A stretch of DNA of 64,000 nt from Gordonia gummivorans. GTDB lineage: Bacteria > Actinomycetota > Actinomycetes > Mycobacteriales > Mycobacteriaceae. This document shows, in pieces, positions 14,919 to 24,414 of this stretch. The position numbers and the translations under genes are program-made. Below the pieces are notes generated by a model. It was not told the DNA's origin. It was given only the letters and a program-made list of their open reading frames with translations, and made no database searches. Location: contig NZ_JAKWBF010000028.1 in the NCBI RefSeq assembly GCF_022513585.1, positions 1 to 64,000 of the forward strand, in the 5' to 3' direction. Positions within the stretch are counted from its first letter, which is position 1. Each line of letters starts with the position of its first letter.

Positions 14919-15850
14919 CCAGCCGACACGACACCACCTTTCTCTCGCAGGGAACCACCTGCGCCGCATGGTTTTTCCCGGGGCCGGACACCTCCGGCTT
15001 CGACACCGGCAACGGGCGCCCCGTGGTGGTCATGGCCCACGGATTCGCCGGCACCAAGGACTCCGGACTCGAACCGTTTGCCCGACGACTCGCCGACGCC
15101 GGGCTCGCGGTGTTCGCCTTCGACTACCGCGGCTTCGGTGCCTCGGACGGCGAACCGCGACAGCGTATCTCGATGTCCGGTCAGGCCGAGGACTACCGCG
15201 CGGCGATCGCGGCTGCCAAGGAGAAGCCGGGCGTCGACCGCAACCGGGTGATCCTCTGGGGCCTGTCGCAGTCTGGCGGGCACGCGCTGATCGTCGCCGC
15301 CGACCGGGACGACGTCGCGGCGGTGATCTCACTCGTGCCGCTCGTCAATGGCGTTGCGGCCGGACGACATGCTTATCCGCAGGTCGGCGCAGCTTCGATG
15401 GTGCGCTCTACGGCCTTGGGTGTGCGCAGCGCCCTGGCCGGCAAGGTCGGCCGCGAGCCGACGATGATGGCGGTGGTCGGGAAGCCCGGCGAGCGGGCCG
15501 CACTCACCGCGGACGGCTACTACGAGAGCTACACTTCCATCGCCGGGCCTACCTGGCGCAATGAGGTCGACGCGTCGGTCGGGTTGGAACTGGGCAGTTT
15601 TCGTGCCGACAAGGCCGCCGAGAGGATTACCGCTCCGGTTCTCATGCAGATCGCCGACCACGATCGCGGTGTACCTCCGCAGGCTGCCGCGTCGGCCGCG
15701 TTCAAGGCACACGCTGAGGTGCGTCACTACCCGTGCGACCACTTCGACATCTTCGCCGGCCACGAATGGTTCGAACCGGCCGTCAAGCACCAGATCTCGT
15801 TCCTGACAAGGCATCTTGCACAAACCGAGACAGCGGAGGCGACCCGATGA
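14915..15850 (+). CDS. Alpha/beta hydrolase (ester/lactone hydrolase candidate)
   Basis: A 311-residue alpha/beta hydrolase with the oxyanion region VMAHGFAGTKD, the FDYRGFGASDG loop, the nucleophile elbow WGLSQSGG (likely Ser118, with Ser in place of the second Gly of GxSxG), an Asp region MQIADHDRGVPP and a late His in CDHFDIFAGHEW. It is coupled on both sides: GTG start inside the monooxygenase stop, and stop overlapping the SDR ATG. In the operon it would be suited to hydrolyse an ester or lactone produced by the monooxygenase. Confidence 0.85.
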   Translation: MTSRHDTTFLSQGTTCAAWFFPGPDTSGFDTGNGRPVVVMAHGFAGTKDSGLEPFARRLADAGLAVFAFDYRGFGASDGEPRQRISMSGQAEDYRAAIAAAKEKPGVDRNRVILWGLSQSGGHALIVAADRDDVAAVISLVPLVNGVAAGRHAYPQVGAASMVRSTALGVRSALAGKVGREPTMMAVVGKPGERAALTADGYYESYTSIAGPTWRNEVDASVGLELGSFRADKAAERITAPVLMQIADHDRGVPPQAAASAAFKAHAEVRHYPCDHFDIFAGHEWFEPAVKHQISFLTRHLAQTETAEATR

Positions 15851-16602
15851 GCGGCGCGATCGTCGTCGGCGGCGCGTCCGGGATCGGGCTGGCGAGCGCG
15901 AAGGTGCTTGCTGCTGAGGGGTTTACGGTTTCTGTCGCCGACGTCAACGCCGATGCCGCCCGTGCCGCCGCCGCCTCCATCGGTGGTACCGCGATAACCA
16001 TGGACGTCACCGACGAAGACTCCGTGGCCGACGGCTTCGGCAAGCTCGACGACCTACGCGTCGTCGTCAGCTGTGCAGGGCTCTCGCTGCCCGGTGCCAT
16101 CGCCGAACTCGGGCTCGAACAGTGGCAGACCACCATCGACGTCTGCCTCACCGGATCGTTCCTGGTACTCAAGCACGCCGCACAGCACATCGTCGACGGC
16201 GGTTCCGTCGTGGTGATCTCGTCGCTGAACGCGCGGCAGCCCGGTGCGGGCATGGCCGGCTACTGCGCGGCAAAGGCCGGCGTCACCACCCTCGTCGAGG
16301 TGGCTGCCCTGGAGTTCGCTCCGCGCGGCATCCGCGTCAACGCGATCGCGCCGGGCTTCATCGATACCCCACTGACGGCCGGTGTCGCACTCGTCCCGGG
16401 GTTGCTCGGCGAATACATCGAGAACACGCCCCTCGGGCGCGGCGGCCGGCCCGAGGAGATCGCCGACATGGTGGCCTTCCTGGCGTCGGACAAGGCCGCC
16501 TGGATCACCGGTGCGGCCTTCGACGTCAACGGCGGCGCTCACCTGCGGCGATACCCCGACGTGCTGGGGAAGGTGCGGGCCATGATGGCGCCGAGCGGCT
16601 GA
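15847..16602 (+). CDS. Short-chain dehydrogenase/reductase
   Basis: A 251-residue classical SDR: nucleotide-binding VVGGASGIGLA near residues 6-16, VVVSCAGLS, the catalytic Ser in ISSLNAR, and Tyr139/Lys143 in GYCAAKAG, ending with GAAFDVNGG. It probably interconverts an alcohol and a ketone using NAD(P). The ATG at 15847 overlaps the hydrolase stop. With its neighbours the likely sequence is alcohol to ketone, ketone oxygenation, ester hydrolysis. Confidence 0.88.
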   Translation: MSGAIVVGGASGIGLASAKVLAAEGFTVSVADVNADAARAAAASIGGTAITMDVTDEDSVADGFGKLDDLRVVVSCAGLSLPGAIAELGLEQWQTTIDVCLTGSFLVLKHAAQHIVDGGSVVVISSLNARQPGAGMAGYCAAKAGVTTLVEVAALEFAPRGIRVNAIAPGFIDTPLTAGVALVPGLLGEYIENTPLGRGGRPEEIADMVAFLASDKAAWITGAAFDVNGGAHLRRYPDVLGKVRAMMAPSG

Positions 16603-16642
16603 CGCCTTCTCGCGGCGGGCATGGAGGAGTAGCCTATCCGGA

Positions 16643-18148
16643 GTGAGTACCTCCGCATCTCCTGTCGGTCCCGATCCGCGCCGCTGGAAGGCACTGGTCT
16701 TCATCTGTCTGGCGCAATTGATGGTGGTGCTCGACGGCACCGTCGTGCAGATCGCCCTTCCCGACGCCAAAGTCGACCTCGGCATCAACACCGCCAATCA
16801 GCAGTGGGTGATCACCGCCTACGCGCTGGCCTTCGGTGGCCTGCTGCTCCTCGGCGGCCGCATCGCCGACATGTGGGGCCGCCGTCGGGCACTGATGGTC
16901 GGACTCGTCGGTTTCGCGTTCGCCTCCGCGCTGGGAGGCGCTGCGGTCAACGAGGCGATGCTGTTCGGCGCAAGAGCGTTGCAAGGTGCGTTCGGCGCAT
17001 TGTTGGCGCCCGCGGCCCTGTCGTTGCTGACGGTCATGTTCACCTCTCCCCAGGAGCGTGCGCGTGCATTCGGCATCTTCGGCGCGATCGCCGGCGGTGG
17101 GGCGGCAGTCGGCCTGCTTCTGGGTGGACTGCTGACGCAAGTCCTCGACTGGCGCTGGACCATGTACATCAACGTGGTGTTCGCGGCGATCGCACTGTTC
17201 GGCGCGATCTTGGAGATCAAGGAACCCGCCCGCGCGGAAACGACTACGTCGGGGCTCGACATCCTCGGCGTGATCCTGGGCGGTGGCGGTCTGGCGCTCG
17301 TCGTGTACGGATTCAGCCGTGCCGCCGAAGAGGGGTGGGGCGATACCGGCACCATCATCTGCCTGGTCGCCGCGGTGGTGTTGCTGGTGGCCTTCGTCGT
17401 CTGGCAGTCACGCTGCCGGAATCCGTTGCTGCCCTTGCGTATCGTCGCCGACCGCGCCCGCGGCGGCGCCTACCTCACCGTCGGGCTATCGGTGATCGCG
17501 ATGTTCGGATCCTTCCTGTACCTGACGCTGTACATGCAGGTGGTCCACCACTATTCGCCACTGAGTGCGGGTGTGGCCTTCCTGCCGATGGTGCTGGGCA
17601 TGCTGATCGGTTCGACGCAGATCGCGGCACGCCTGATCACGCGTGTGCCGCCCCGATTCCTCGTCGTGCCGGGCGCCTCACTGGCCGCACTCGGGATGCT
17701 GCTGCTCAGCCAGATCTCGGCGGATTCGACGCGCTATTGGAGTGTGGTGTTTCCCGCGCTGCTCCTCATCGGCATGGGGATGGGCACGGTGTTCATGACC
17801 TCGATCAACCTGGCCACCTACGGTGTCGAGCCACACGACGCGGGCGTCGCGTCGGCGATGGTCAACACCTCGCAGCAGGTCGGCGGTGCGATCGGTACGG
17901 CGCTGCTGAACACCATCGCAGCGACCGCGGCCGCCGCCTACGTCACCGACCACATGGCGTCGGTGCACGATCAGGCCGGCGCGATGGCGCTGCAGGCGAA
18001 GGCGCTCGTCCACGGCGAGAGCACCGGCTTCTACGTCGCGGCAGGGATTCTCGCCGGTGTGGCGGTGGTGGCCGGACTGTTGATCAACGTTCGTACGCCC
18101 ATCGGTGCCGCGCACGAGACCGAGCTCGCTGCCGCCCCTCCGGCCTGA
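16643..18148 (+). CDS. MFS drug/solute exporter, DHA2 (EmrB/QacA) family
   Basis: A 501-residue polytopic membrane protein with about 14 predicted helices. DHA2 signatures are visible: LMVVLDGTVVQIALP in helix 1, RIADMWGRRRALM in the loop 2-3 motif A, and the motif-C region FGAIAGGGAAVGLLLGG. Proton-driven efflux of hydrophobic compounds is usual for this family. The GTG start is 40 bases after the SDR stop, so it may be the last gene of the monooxygenase operon and export substrates or toxic intermediates. It converges on the methyltransferase gene with only two bases between them. Confidence 0.88.
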   Translation: MSTSASPVGPDPRRWKALVFICLAQLMVVLDGTVVQIALPDAKVDLGINTANQQWVITAYALAFGGLLLLGGRIADMWGRRRALMVGLVGFAFASALGGAAVNEAMLFGARALQGAFGALLAPAALSLLTVMFTSPQERARAFGIFGAIAGGGAAVGLLLGGLLTQVLDWRWTMYINVVFAAIALFGAILEIKEPARAETTTSGLDILGVILGGGGLALVVYGFSRAAEEGWGDTGTIICLVAAVVLLVAFVVWQSRCRNPLLPLRIVADRARGGAYLTVGLSVIAMFGSFLYLTLYMQVVHHYSPLSAGVAFLPMVLGMLIGSTQIAARLITRVPPRFLVVPGASLAALGMLLLSQISADSTRYWSVVFPALLLIGMGMGTVFMTSINLATYGVEPHDAGVASAMVNTSQQVGGAIGTALLNTIAATAAAAYVTDHMASVHDQAGAMALQAKALVHGESTGFYVAAGILAGVAVVAGLLINVRTPIGAAHETELAAAPPA

Positions 18149-18150
18149 AG

Positions 18151-18879
<729 letters not shown>

Positions 18880-18915
18880 TCACACCACTGGCTCGATGCC
18901 AAGTAGGGTTGGGGC

Positions 18916-19884
18916 ATGAAAGCTCAAGTTCTCACCGCCGAGATCGGGCCCGAAGGCCTCGAACTGACCGATCTTCCCGACCCGACACCCGCCGACGGGC
19001 AGGTCCTCGTCGACATCAAGTCGTGCGGAATCTGCTTCCCCGACCTGCTCATGAGTCAGGGGAAGTACCAGATGAAGGCGCCGTTGCCGTTCACTCCGGG
19101 CACCGAGGTCGCCGGTGTGGTGCGTACCGCACCTGACGGTGCATCGGTGAAGCCGGGCGACAAGGTACTCGTCGCGTCGTTCATCGGTGGGTTCGCCGAG
19201 CAGGTCGTCGCCGCGCCCGAGCAACTTCTGCCGCTGCCCGAGGGTCTCTCCTTCGATCAGGGTGCCGCCATGGGCATCAACTATCAGACCGCGATCTTCG
19301 CGCTCAAGACGCGCGCCAAGGTGGAGCCGGGCGAGGTCGTCGGCGTTCTCGGCGCCGCGGGCGGTGTCGGTACCGCGTCGATCCTGGTCGCGAAAGCCCT
19401 GGGCGCCAAGGTGATCGCCATCGTGCACCGCAAGGGTGCCGAGCAGCTCCTGCGCGACGCGGGCGCCGACGAGGTGGTGCAACTCGAAGAGGGCTGGGGC
19501 AAGAAGCTGAAAGAGATCGTCCCCCAGGGCGTCGACGTGATGATCGACCCGTCGGGCGGCGAGGTGTTCGACGAGGCGCTGCGTCAGGTCGCGCCCGACG
19601 GCCGGTACGTGGTCATCGGATTCGCCGCGGGCGGCATCCCGACCGTCAAGCTCAACCGGGTGCTGTTCCGCAACATCGCGGTCGTCGGGGCGGCCTGGGG
19701 CGAGTACATCCGCACCCATCCCGGCCTGCCCGCCGAACTGCACGACGAACTCGCGCAGATGATTGCCGACGGCCTGAACCCGATGGTCAACGCGACCTAC
19801 TCGCTCGACCAGCTGCCGCAGGCGTTGACTGATCTCGCCGAAGGGCGGATCCTGGGGAAAGCGGTCGTCAAGATCGCCGACTGA
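18916..19884 (+). CDS. NADPH:quinone reductase-like MDR oxidoreductase
   Basis: A 322-residue medium-chain reductase. The N-terminal GroES-like part has CGICFPDLLMSQGKYQMK and FTPGTEVAG, and the coenzyme domain has GVLGAAGGVGTASI near residues 138-151. The structural-zinc cysteine cluster of alcohol dehydrogenases is absent, which points to the zinc-independent quinone-oxidoreductase branch acting with NADPH on quinones or enones. It begins 69 bases from the divergent methyltransferase gene and is followed 17 bases later by a DUF2277 gene. Confidence 0.85.
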   Translation: MKAQVLTAEIGPEGLELTDLPDPTPADGQVLVDIKSCGICFPDLLMSQGKYQMKAPLPFTPGTEVAGVVRTAPDGASVKPGDKVLVASFIGGFAEQVVAAPEQLLPLPEGLSFDQGAAMGINYQTAIFALKTRAKVEPGEVVGVLGAAGGVGTASILVAKALGAKVIAIVHRKGAEQLLRDAGADEVVQLEEGWGKKLKEIVPQGVDVMIDPSGGEVFDEALRQVAPDGRYVVIGFAAGGIPTVKLNRVLFRNIAVVGAAWGEYIRTHPGLPAELHDELAQMIADGLNPMVNATYSLDQLPQALTDLAEGRILGKAVVKIAD

Positions 19885-19901
19885 TACGGAAGGTCTTTGC
19901 C

Positions 19902-20171
19902 ATGTGCCGCAACATCACCGAGCTTCGGGGCCTGGAGCCACCGGCCACCGAGGACGAGATCGAGGCCGCCGCGCGGCAGTACGTCCGCAAGGTCAGCGGC
20001 ATGCGGCATCCCTCGGCGGCGAACGTAGAGGCATTCGAGGCGGCGGTGGTTGCGGTCACTGCCGCCACCAGGGCGCTGCTCGACGTCCTACCGGAGCGGC
20101 GTCAGCCACCGAAGACGGTCCCACCGCTGCGTCGCCCCGAGGTGCAGGCCCGGATCGCGGCGCGCGGCTGA
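19902..20171 (+). CDS. DUF2277 family protein
   Basis: An 89-residue protein matching the DUF2277 pattern throughout: start MCRNI, then EPPATEDEIEAAARQYVRKVSGMRHPS, and an Ala/Thr-rich helix AAVVAVTAATRALL. The family is widespread in actinobacteria and proteobacteria and has no known function. The short gap to the quinone reductase suggests cotranscription. Confidence 0.88.
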   Translation: MCRNITELRGLEPPATEDEIEAAARQYVRKVSGMRHPSAANVEAFEAAVVAVTAATRALLDVLPERRQPPKTVPPLRRPEVQARIAARG

Positions 20172-20179
20172 CGCGCACA

Positions 20180-20210
20180 ACATTAGCCGACTAAATTAGT
20201 GTGCTAATGT
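20180..20210. promoter_or_regulatory. MarR operator with nested TTAG-N4-CTAA palindromes
   Basis: ACATTAGC (20180-20187) and GCTAATGT (20203-20210) are perfect inverted arms. Inside lie two adjacent palindromes, TTAG-N4-CTAA at 20183-20194 and 20196-20207. The block ends seven bases before the MarR start codon, so a bound dimer pair would cover the promoter or ribosome site. This is the expected form of a MarR autoregulatory operator. Confidence 0.75.
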
Positions 20211-20217
20211 AGTCGGT

Positions 20218-20658
20218 ATGGACCTTGCCTACGAACTATTCGACCTGGTTCGAACCCTGGACCGGGCCGCCGATCGGGTACTGAGAACCCAGGGTCTGAG
20301 CTGGAACCGCTATCTTGCCCTGGTCGTGCTGTCTGAGCACGAGGGGCTGACGGTACGCATGCTCGCCGGCGCCATCGGAATCAGCGAACCCTCGACAAGC
20401 AACCTGGTTCGAAAACTGGTCGATGCAGGCTTCATCGACAACTCGGCCCCTGCGGGCGCGGGCAACGTACGACATCTGACGGTCACCCCAACGGGGATCG
20501 TCAAGAAGAATGTGTGTTCCAAGCTGCTCGGTGATTCCCTCGATGACAACGCAATTCGCATCGGGATCGACCCGGGTGAACTCGCCGGCACCATCCGAAG
20601 GTTGCACGACGAGGTGCGCGCACCAGCAGCGTCCGCTGCGGAGGGGGCACATCGATGA
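20218..20658 (+). CDS. MarR family transcriptional regulator
   Basis: A 146-residue winged-helix regulator. The HTH part is LTVRMLAGAIGISEPSTSNLVRKLVDAGFI (about residues 42-71), followed by a wing ending VTPTGIV. MarR proteins usually repress themselves and a neighbouring transport or detoxification gene until a small aromatic or lipophilic ligand binds. The gene overlaps the following membrane-protein gene by ATGA, so both answer to the same operator. Confidence 0.85.
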   Translation: MDLAYELFDLVRTLDRAADRVLRTQGLSWNRYLALVVLSEHEGLTVRMLAGAIGISEPSTSNLVRKLVDAGFIDNSAPAGAGNVRHLTVTPTGIVKKNVCSKLLGDSLDDNAIRIGIDPGELAGTIRRLHDEVRAPAASAAEGAHR

Positions 20659-21350
20659 CGAGTGGTCCTGACGACGAGCAGGCGACGATCGCACGTCTGC
20701 GCTCGAAGCATCCTGCCCGCAAGGGAGTCGTGTTCAACGTCCTCGTCACGGTGGTCGAGGTCGGCGGAGCAATCCTCCTGTTCCGACTCGCCCGTGGCGC
20801 GGGCGCGAGCGATCTGGTCGCCTACCTGGTCGGTGCCATCGCGCCGATCATCGGCGGTCTGGCCGTCTGGGTGCGGTCCCGAAGACTCAACGGTGCCTCC
20901 GCTGCCATCCTGGCCTTTGCGCTCCTGTCTGCACTGATCGCCTTCGTCGGCAGCACGGCGCCGAAGATGTTGCTGTACAAGGACTGTGTCCTCACCGCGT
21001 TGATCGGCTTGATCTTCCTCGGCTCGTGCGTGCTGGCCAAACCGGTGATGTTCTACTTCTCGCAGCGCTACGGAACCGACGGCACAGCCGAGGGTATGCA
21101 CGTCTTTGATCTGATGTGGGCCGATTACCCTAGGTTCCGGCACGGGATCTACGCCATGTCCTTCGTGTGGGCGGGGGTGTACCTTGCACAGGCGGCAATC
21201 ACGGCGGTCATCATCTCGCGCAACACCTTCGATGCCGCGTACACCTGGAATCAGATCCTTCCCTTCGTCGCGACCGTAATCGCTGTCGCCGCGACGGTGC
21301 GGATCGCGCGCTGGATGCGCTCCGCGGGAGAGGATCTCGCGGCTGCGTGA
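20655..21350 (+). CDS. VC0807-type integral membrane protein
   Basis: A 231-residue membrane protein with about six hydrophobic helices; the N terminus RSKHPARKGVVFNVLVTVVEV and SRRLNGASAAILAF fit the VC0807 / septation-protein-A-like family. Molecular function is unknown. The ATG at 20655 overlaps the MarR stop, so it is probably the regulated partner, perhaps a membrane adaptation or transport protein. Its stop directly abuts the convergent CoA-transferase stop. Confidence 0.72.
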   Translation: MTSGPDDEQATIARLRSKHPARKGVVFNVLVTVVEVGGAILLFRLARGAGASDLVAYLVGAIAPIIGGLAVWVRSRRLNGASAAILAFALLSALIAFVGSTAPKMLLYKDCVLTALIGLIFLGSCVLAKPVMFYFSQRYGTDGTAEGMHVFDLMWADYPRFRHGIYAMSFVWAGVYLAQAAITAVIISRNTFDAAYTWNQILPFVATVIAVAATVRIARWMRSAGEDLAAA

Positions 21351-22550
21351 TCAGGTGCGCCCGGCCATCTGGGCACGGATCGCCGCATTATCGGCACCCA
21401 GATCGGCTGCGGCGAGGAACTCTCGACGCGGCGGTCTCGGCGTCGACACCTCGGGAGTGGTCGTCGGCTTCTCCACCACGCCGAGTCCCGCGTAGGTGGC
21501 AGCGACCTGCGACAGTGCGGTGTCGATCAGCAGCCCGCCGCCGCGCGCCAGCGATTCGGCTACTGTCGCTGCGGCTTCCAGGCCGGTCAACGGGTCGGCG
21601 ATGGCGTCTCCGACGAACACGGGCCCGGTCGGGGTCTGCGCCGTGAGTCCACCCGCAACTGCTGCGTCGTCGCCGAAGCCTACCCAGTCCGCGCCCGACC
21701 CGGAGCTTCCATGGGCGGTGAGGCGCACCCACACCTGTCCGGGGCGTGCGGGTAGTTGGTCAGAGGCGAGCCCGTGCCGCTGCAGGGCGCGTGGTCGTGA
21801 TGCCTCGACGACGACGTCGGCAGTTGATAGCAGCCGGGCAACGTTGTCCTTATCATCGTGCAGATCGACTGCGTAGGAGAGCTTTCCGCCGTTCATCCAA
21901 TCGAAGAAGTCGCGGTTCCCGCGCCGTGCGCCGTCGGGTCGAGACCGGCTTTCGACCTTCACCACCGTCGCGCCGGCGCGCGCGAGCAGGTGCGTGCACA
22001 AGGGGCCGGCCCAGAGCGACGACAGGTCGGCGACGAGGAGATCGGAGAGTTCTCGAGGATCGGTTGCGGTGCCGCGGGATTCGACAGTCGGTGGGCGGGG
22101 ATCGGCCTCCCCGGGAATCGCGGCGGCCAGGCCGAGGAGGCGTGCCCGCGACACCACGTCTGCGGCGGGCAATTGTTGTGCAGCACGTTCGACGCACGTC
22201 CACGGATCGTCGTCGGGCATCTCGCCGGACAGGAGTGCCGGGACGAGGTCGACGTCGTCGGGGCGGGCGAGCGACAAGGCGAACCATCCGTCGGCCGCGC
22301 GAATCAATCGTGTTGCGCCACCGGCGGAAATACGTCCGTTCCTGGTATGTCCAGTGAGGCCGGCTCGGCCACTGAGGAATTCGCCGGCATCAAGGTCGGT
22401 CAGAACGTCTCGGTTGTCGGTGGCCGTGACGAATCTGTCCAAAACCTCTCGGGCGCGGTGCAATACGGGAGCACGCGACAGGTCCGGGAGACCGTCGGAA
22501 TGCCCGGTGAGGGTGGCGAGCCCGGACGTGGCCCAGTCGTCGACGATCAT
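21351..22550 (-). CDS. CaiB/BaiF-type (family III) CoA-transferase with permuted domain order
   Basis: A 399-residue protein related to formyl-CoA/carnitine-CoA transferases. The motifs that open ordinary CaiB proteins, VADLSSLWAGPLCTHLL with GATVVKVES, then GGKLSYAVDL, STADVVVEASRP and VWVRLTAHG, begin only near residue 172 and run to the C terminus. The first about 165 residues instead resemble the usual C-terminal half (RAADGWFALSLARPDD, then W..VERAAQQ and LLGLAAAIPGE). This looks like a circular permutation, or the surviving middle of a double-CaiB protein. A catalytic Asp cannot be placed securely. The RBS AGGAGGTGCG precedes the ATG. It follows the XRE-cupin gene by 40 bases and is likely in one operon with it. 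Confidence 0.75.
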   Translation of the reverse strand: MIVDDWATSGLATLTGHSDGLPDLSRAPVLHRAREVLDRFVTATDNRDVLTDLDAGEFLSGRAGLTGHTRNGRISAGGATRLIRAADGWFALSLARPDDVDLVPALLSGEMPDDDPWTCVERAAQQLPAADVVSRARLLGLAAAIPGEADPRPPTVESRGTATDPRELSDLLVADLSSLWAGPLCTHLLARAGATVVKVESRSRPDGARRGNRDFFDWMNGGKLSYAVDLHDDKDNVARLLSTADVVVEASRPRALQRHGLASDQLPARPGQVWVRLTAHGSSGSGADWVGFGDDAAVAGGLTAQTPTGPVFVGDAIADPLTGLEAAATVAESLARGGGLLIDTALSQVAATYAGLGVVEKPTTTPEVSTPRPPRREFLAAADLGADNAAIRAQMAGRT

Positions 22551-22590
22551 CGCACCTCCTTGTGCCGCACGACTCCTATCCTACGGGCAC

Positions 22591-23187
22591 TCAACTCGGC
22601 CGGGCGGCGTCGAACTGGCGTAGTTGCGGCTGGGTCGTGACGATGTGCGCCGTCGCCCGATCACTCACGCAGACGTACTGATGGGGGACATCGGCCGGGT
22701 AGCGAACGAAGTCGCCCGCGGAGACGGCGACGGCGTCGCCGACCGGACCGAGCTCGAGGCGCCCGTCGATGACGAAGACATGGTGCAGGGTGCCCGGCGA
22801 ATGTGCTGCTATCACGGTCGGTTCCGACGATCCACGGGCGAAATGCACGACGAGGGTTCGGACGTAGCCGGTTCCGTAGACCTCGTCGAGGACGCGCTCG
22901 GAACGGTCATGATCGGCTGACCACGTCGCGTCGGCCGCGCGTTGCACGAACACCGGCGTGCCCCACTCGGTGAGAAGGCGCCGTGCCGGAACATCCAGCG
23001 CCGTCCCGATCAGCATCAGTGTTTCCACCGTGGGATTTCCCGTGCCCTGCTCGATCTTCGACACCGTCTGCTTGGACAGCCCCGATTGCCGGGCCAGCGC
23101 ACCCAGGGTCAGACCGCGCTCGGTTCGGAATCGGCGCACATTTCTGGCGACCATCCGATTGGCCTCGGCAACCCTGGTGTCCGTCAC
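22591..23187 (-). CDS. XRE family regulator with C-terminal cupin domain
   Basis: A 198-residue regulator. Residues about 15-70 form an HTH_3 domain (RFRTERGLTLGALARQSGLS, then KQTVSKIEQGTGNPTVETL); residues about 125-190 form a cupin (PGTLHHVFVIDGRLELG, then GDFVRYPADVPHQY) that may bind metal and a small ligand. Such XRE-cupin proteins control nearby metabolic genes in response to the cupin ligand. It starts with GTG and lies directly upstream of the CoA-transferase on the same strand. Confidence 0.87.
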   Translation of the reverse strand: MTDTRVAEANRMVARNVRRFRTERGLTLGALARQSGLSKQTVSKIEQGTGNPTVETLMLIGTALDVPARRLLTEWGTPVFVQRAADATWSADHDRSERVLDEVYGTGYVRTLVVHFARGSSEPTVIAAHSPGTLHHVFVIDGRLELGPVGDAVAVSAGDFVRYPADVPHQYVCVSDRATAHIVTTQPQLRQFDAARPS

Positions 23188-23234
23188 TTATAAGAGACTA
23201 CCGTCATTCTTGACAGACATGTTGGGTGCGCTGA

Positions 23235-24404
23235 ATGATGATCGACACGACGTCGGCGAGCGCGCCGGGGATGAAGGGGTGGGGCTCAGTGTCGAGATCC
23301 GTTATGTCGCAATTACTTCAGACGAGTTCTCGGCTGCTGGCCGTGATCGCGCTGACCGCTGTTCTCGGGTTGATCGTGCCGGGGTTGGCGCGTGCCGACC
23401 GGCCGCTCACACCTCCGGCCCAGCCGGTGCACGGGCTCGGGGCCAACGGGCCATGCGCCACGTCGACCAAGATCTACCCCAATCCGCACGACGTGACGCA
23501 CAAGATCACCATCTACAGCCCTGTCGGCCGGGGCGCCACGCCGCTCGTGGGCGGCCATTGCAGTGGTGTGAAGCGGCCGGTCGTCGTCGTGGTCCACGGG
23601 TTGCTCGCCGGCATCGACGACCAACTCCTCGGTAGCAGCCTCCTGTACGCGGACCTGATCAAACACTTCGTGAGCACCGGAAACGTCGTCGTCTTCGCGA
23701 GCTGGCCGACCAACCCCTACGACTTCTCGCACTCACTCCCGCGGGAGGATGCCGCCCTGGTGGCCGCGAAAGCCCTTGCCCCGCGCGGTGACTTCAGACG
23801 CCTGGGCATCGTGGGGCATTCGATGGGCGGTGGTGCGGTCCCGTATCTCGCTCAGCGAGCCGTGGCCAGAGGCTGGGGATCGTCGGCGTTGTGGCTGTTC
23901 CAACTCGCGCCCGCATTCGCCACGAATGTCGGCACCGGCCCGATCGTCCTGCCGGCGCGCACCCGCATCGTCGTCGAGAACTACGACCACGACAACATCC
24001 TCGACGCCCGACTCGGCATCGAGCAGTTCGGCGCCTACACGGTGCCGGCCATCCACAAGCGACATATATTGGTGCGCAGCGATGTTCGCGGACCGCTGCA
24101 ACGTCTCGACGCCACTCACCTGTCACCCAACACGCTGCTCGCGCCCAACGACGCCATCCGCTTCTTCGGCATCTACCGGGTGGGCGACGCCCTGCAATCG
24201 TGCACGCTGACCGGACGGCACTGTGACGCCGACCTGAGCTACATGGGGAGATGGAGCGACGGCCGACCGGTCACCCCGGCGGTGTCCTCGGTGAATCCGG
24301 TTGACGCGGGTCCGCCCGCCGAGGCATTCGGTGCTCTCGGACTCCATGGCGAATGCGAGACGCGGGCGAACCCGCGCGCGTCGCTGTGCCCGCCGAGTCG
24401 GTAG
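23235..24404 (+). CDS. Secreted alpha/beta hydrolase (lipase/esterase-like)
   Basis: Up to 389 residues. A hydrophobic segment near residues 33-54 ending in ARA is a Sec signal peptide. The mature part has VVVVHGLLAGIDDQ (oxyanion region), the elbow GIVGHSMGGGAV, PTRTRIVVENYDHDNILD-like sequence for the acid, and a His candidate in DATHLSPN. Six cysteines in the mature chain suggest disulfides, fitting an exported enzyme. The start is uncertain: ATG 23235 has no good RBS, and GTG 23289 or ATG 23304 would give a more normal signal peptide. Substrate unknown; chlorophyllase/PET-hydrolase-like secreted lipases have the same outline. Confidence 0.8.
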   Translation: MMIDTTSASAPGMKGWGSVSRSVMSQLLQTSSRLLAVIALTAVLGLIVPGLARADRPLTPPAQPVHGLGANGPCATSTKIYPNPHDVTHKITIYSPVGRGATPLVGGHCSGVKRPVVVVVHGLLAGIDDQLLGSSLLYADLIKHFVSTGNVVVFASWPTNPYDFSHSLPREDAALVAAKALAPRGDFRRLGIVGHSMGGGAVPYLAQRAVARGWGSSALWLFQLAPAFATNVGTGPIVLPARTRIVVENYDHDNILDARLGIEQFGAYTVPAIHKRHILVRSDVRGPLQRLDATHLSPNTLLAPNDAIRFFGIYRVGDALQSCTLTGRHCDADLSYMGRWSDGRPVTPAVSSVNPVDAGPPAEAFGALGLHGECETRANPRASLCPPSR

Positions 24405-24414
24405 ATTCGAGGTG

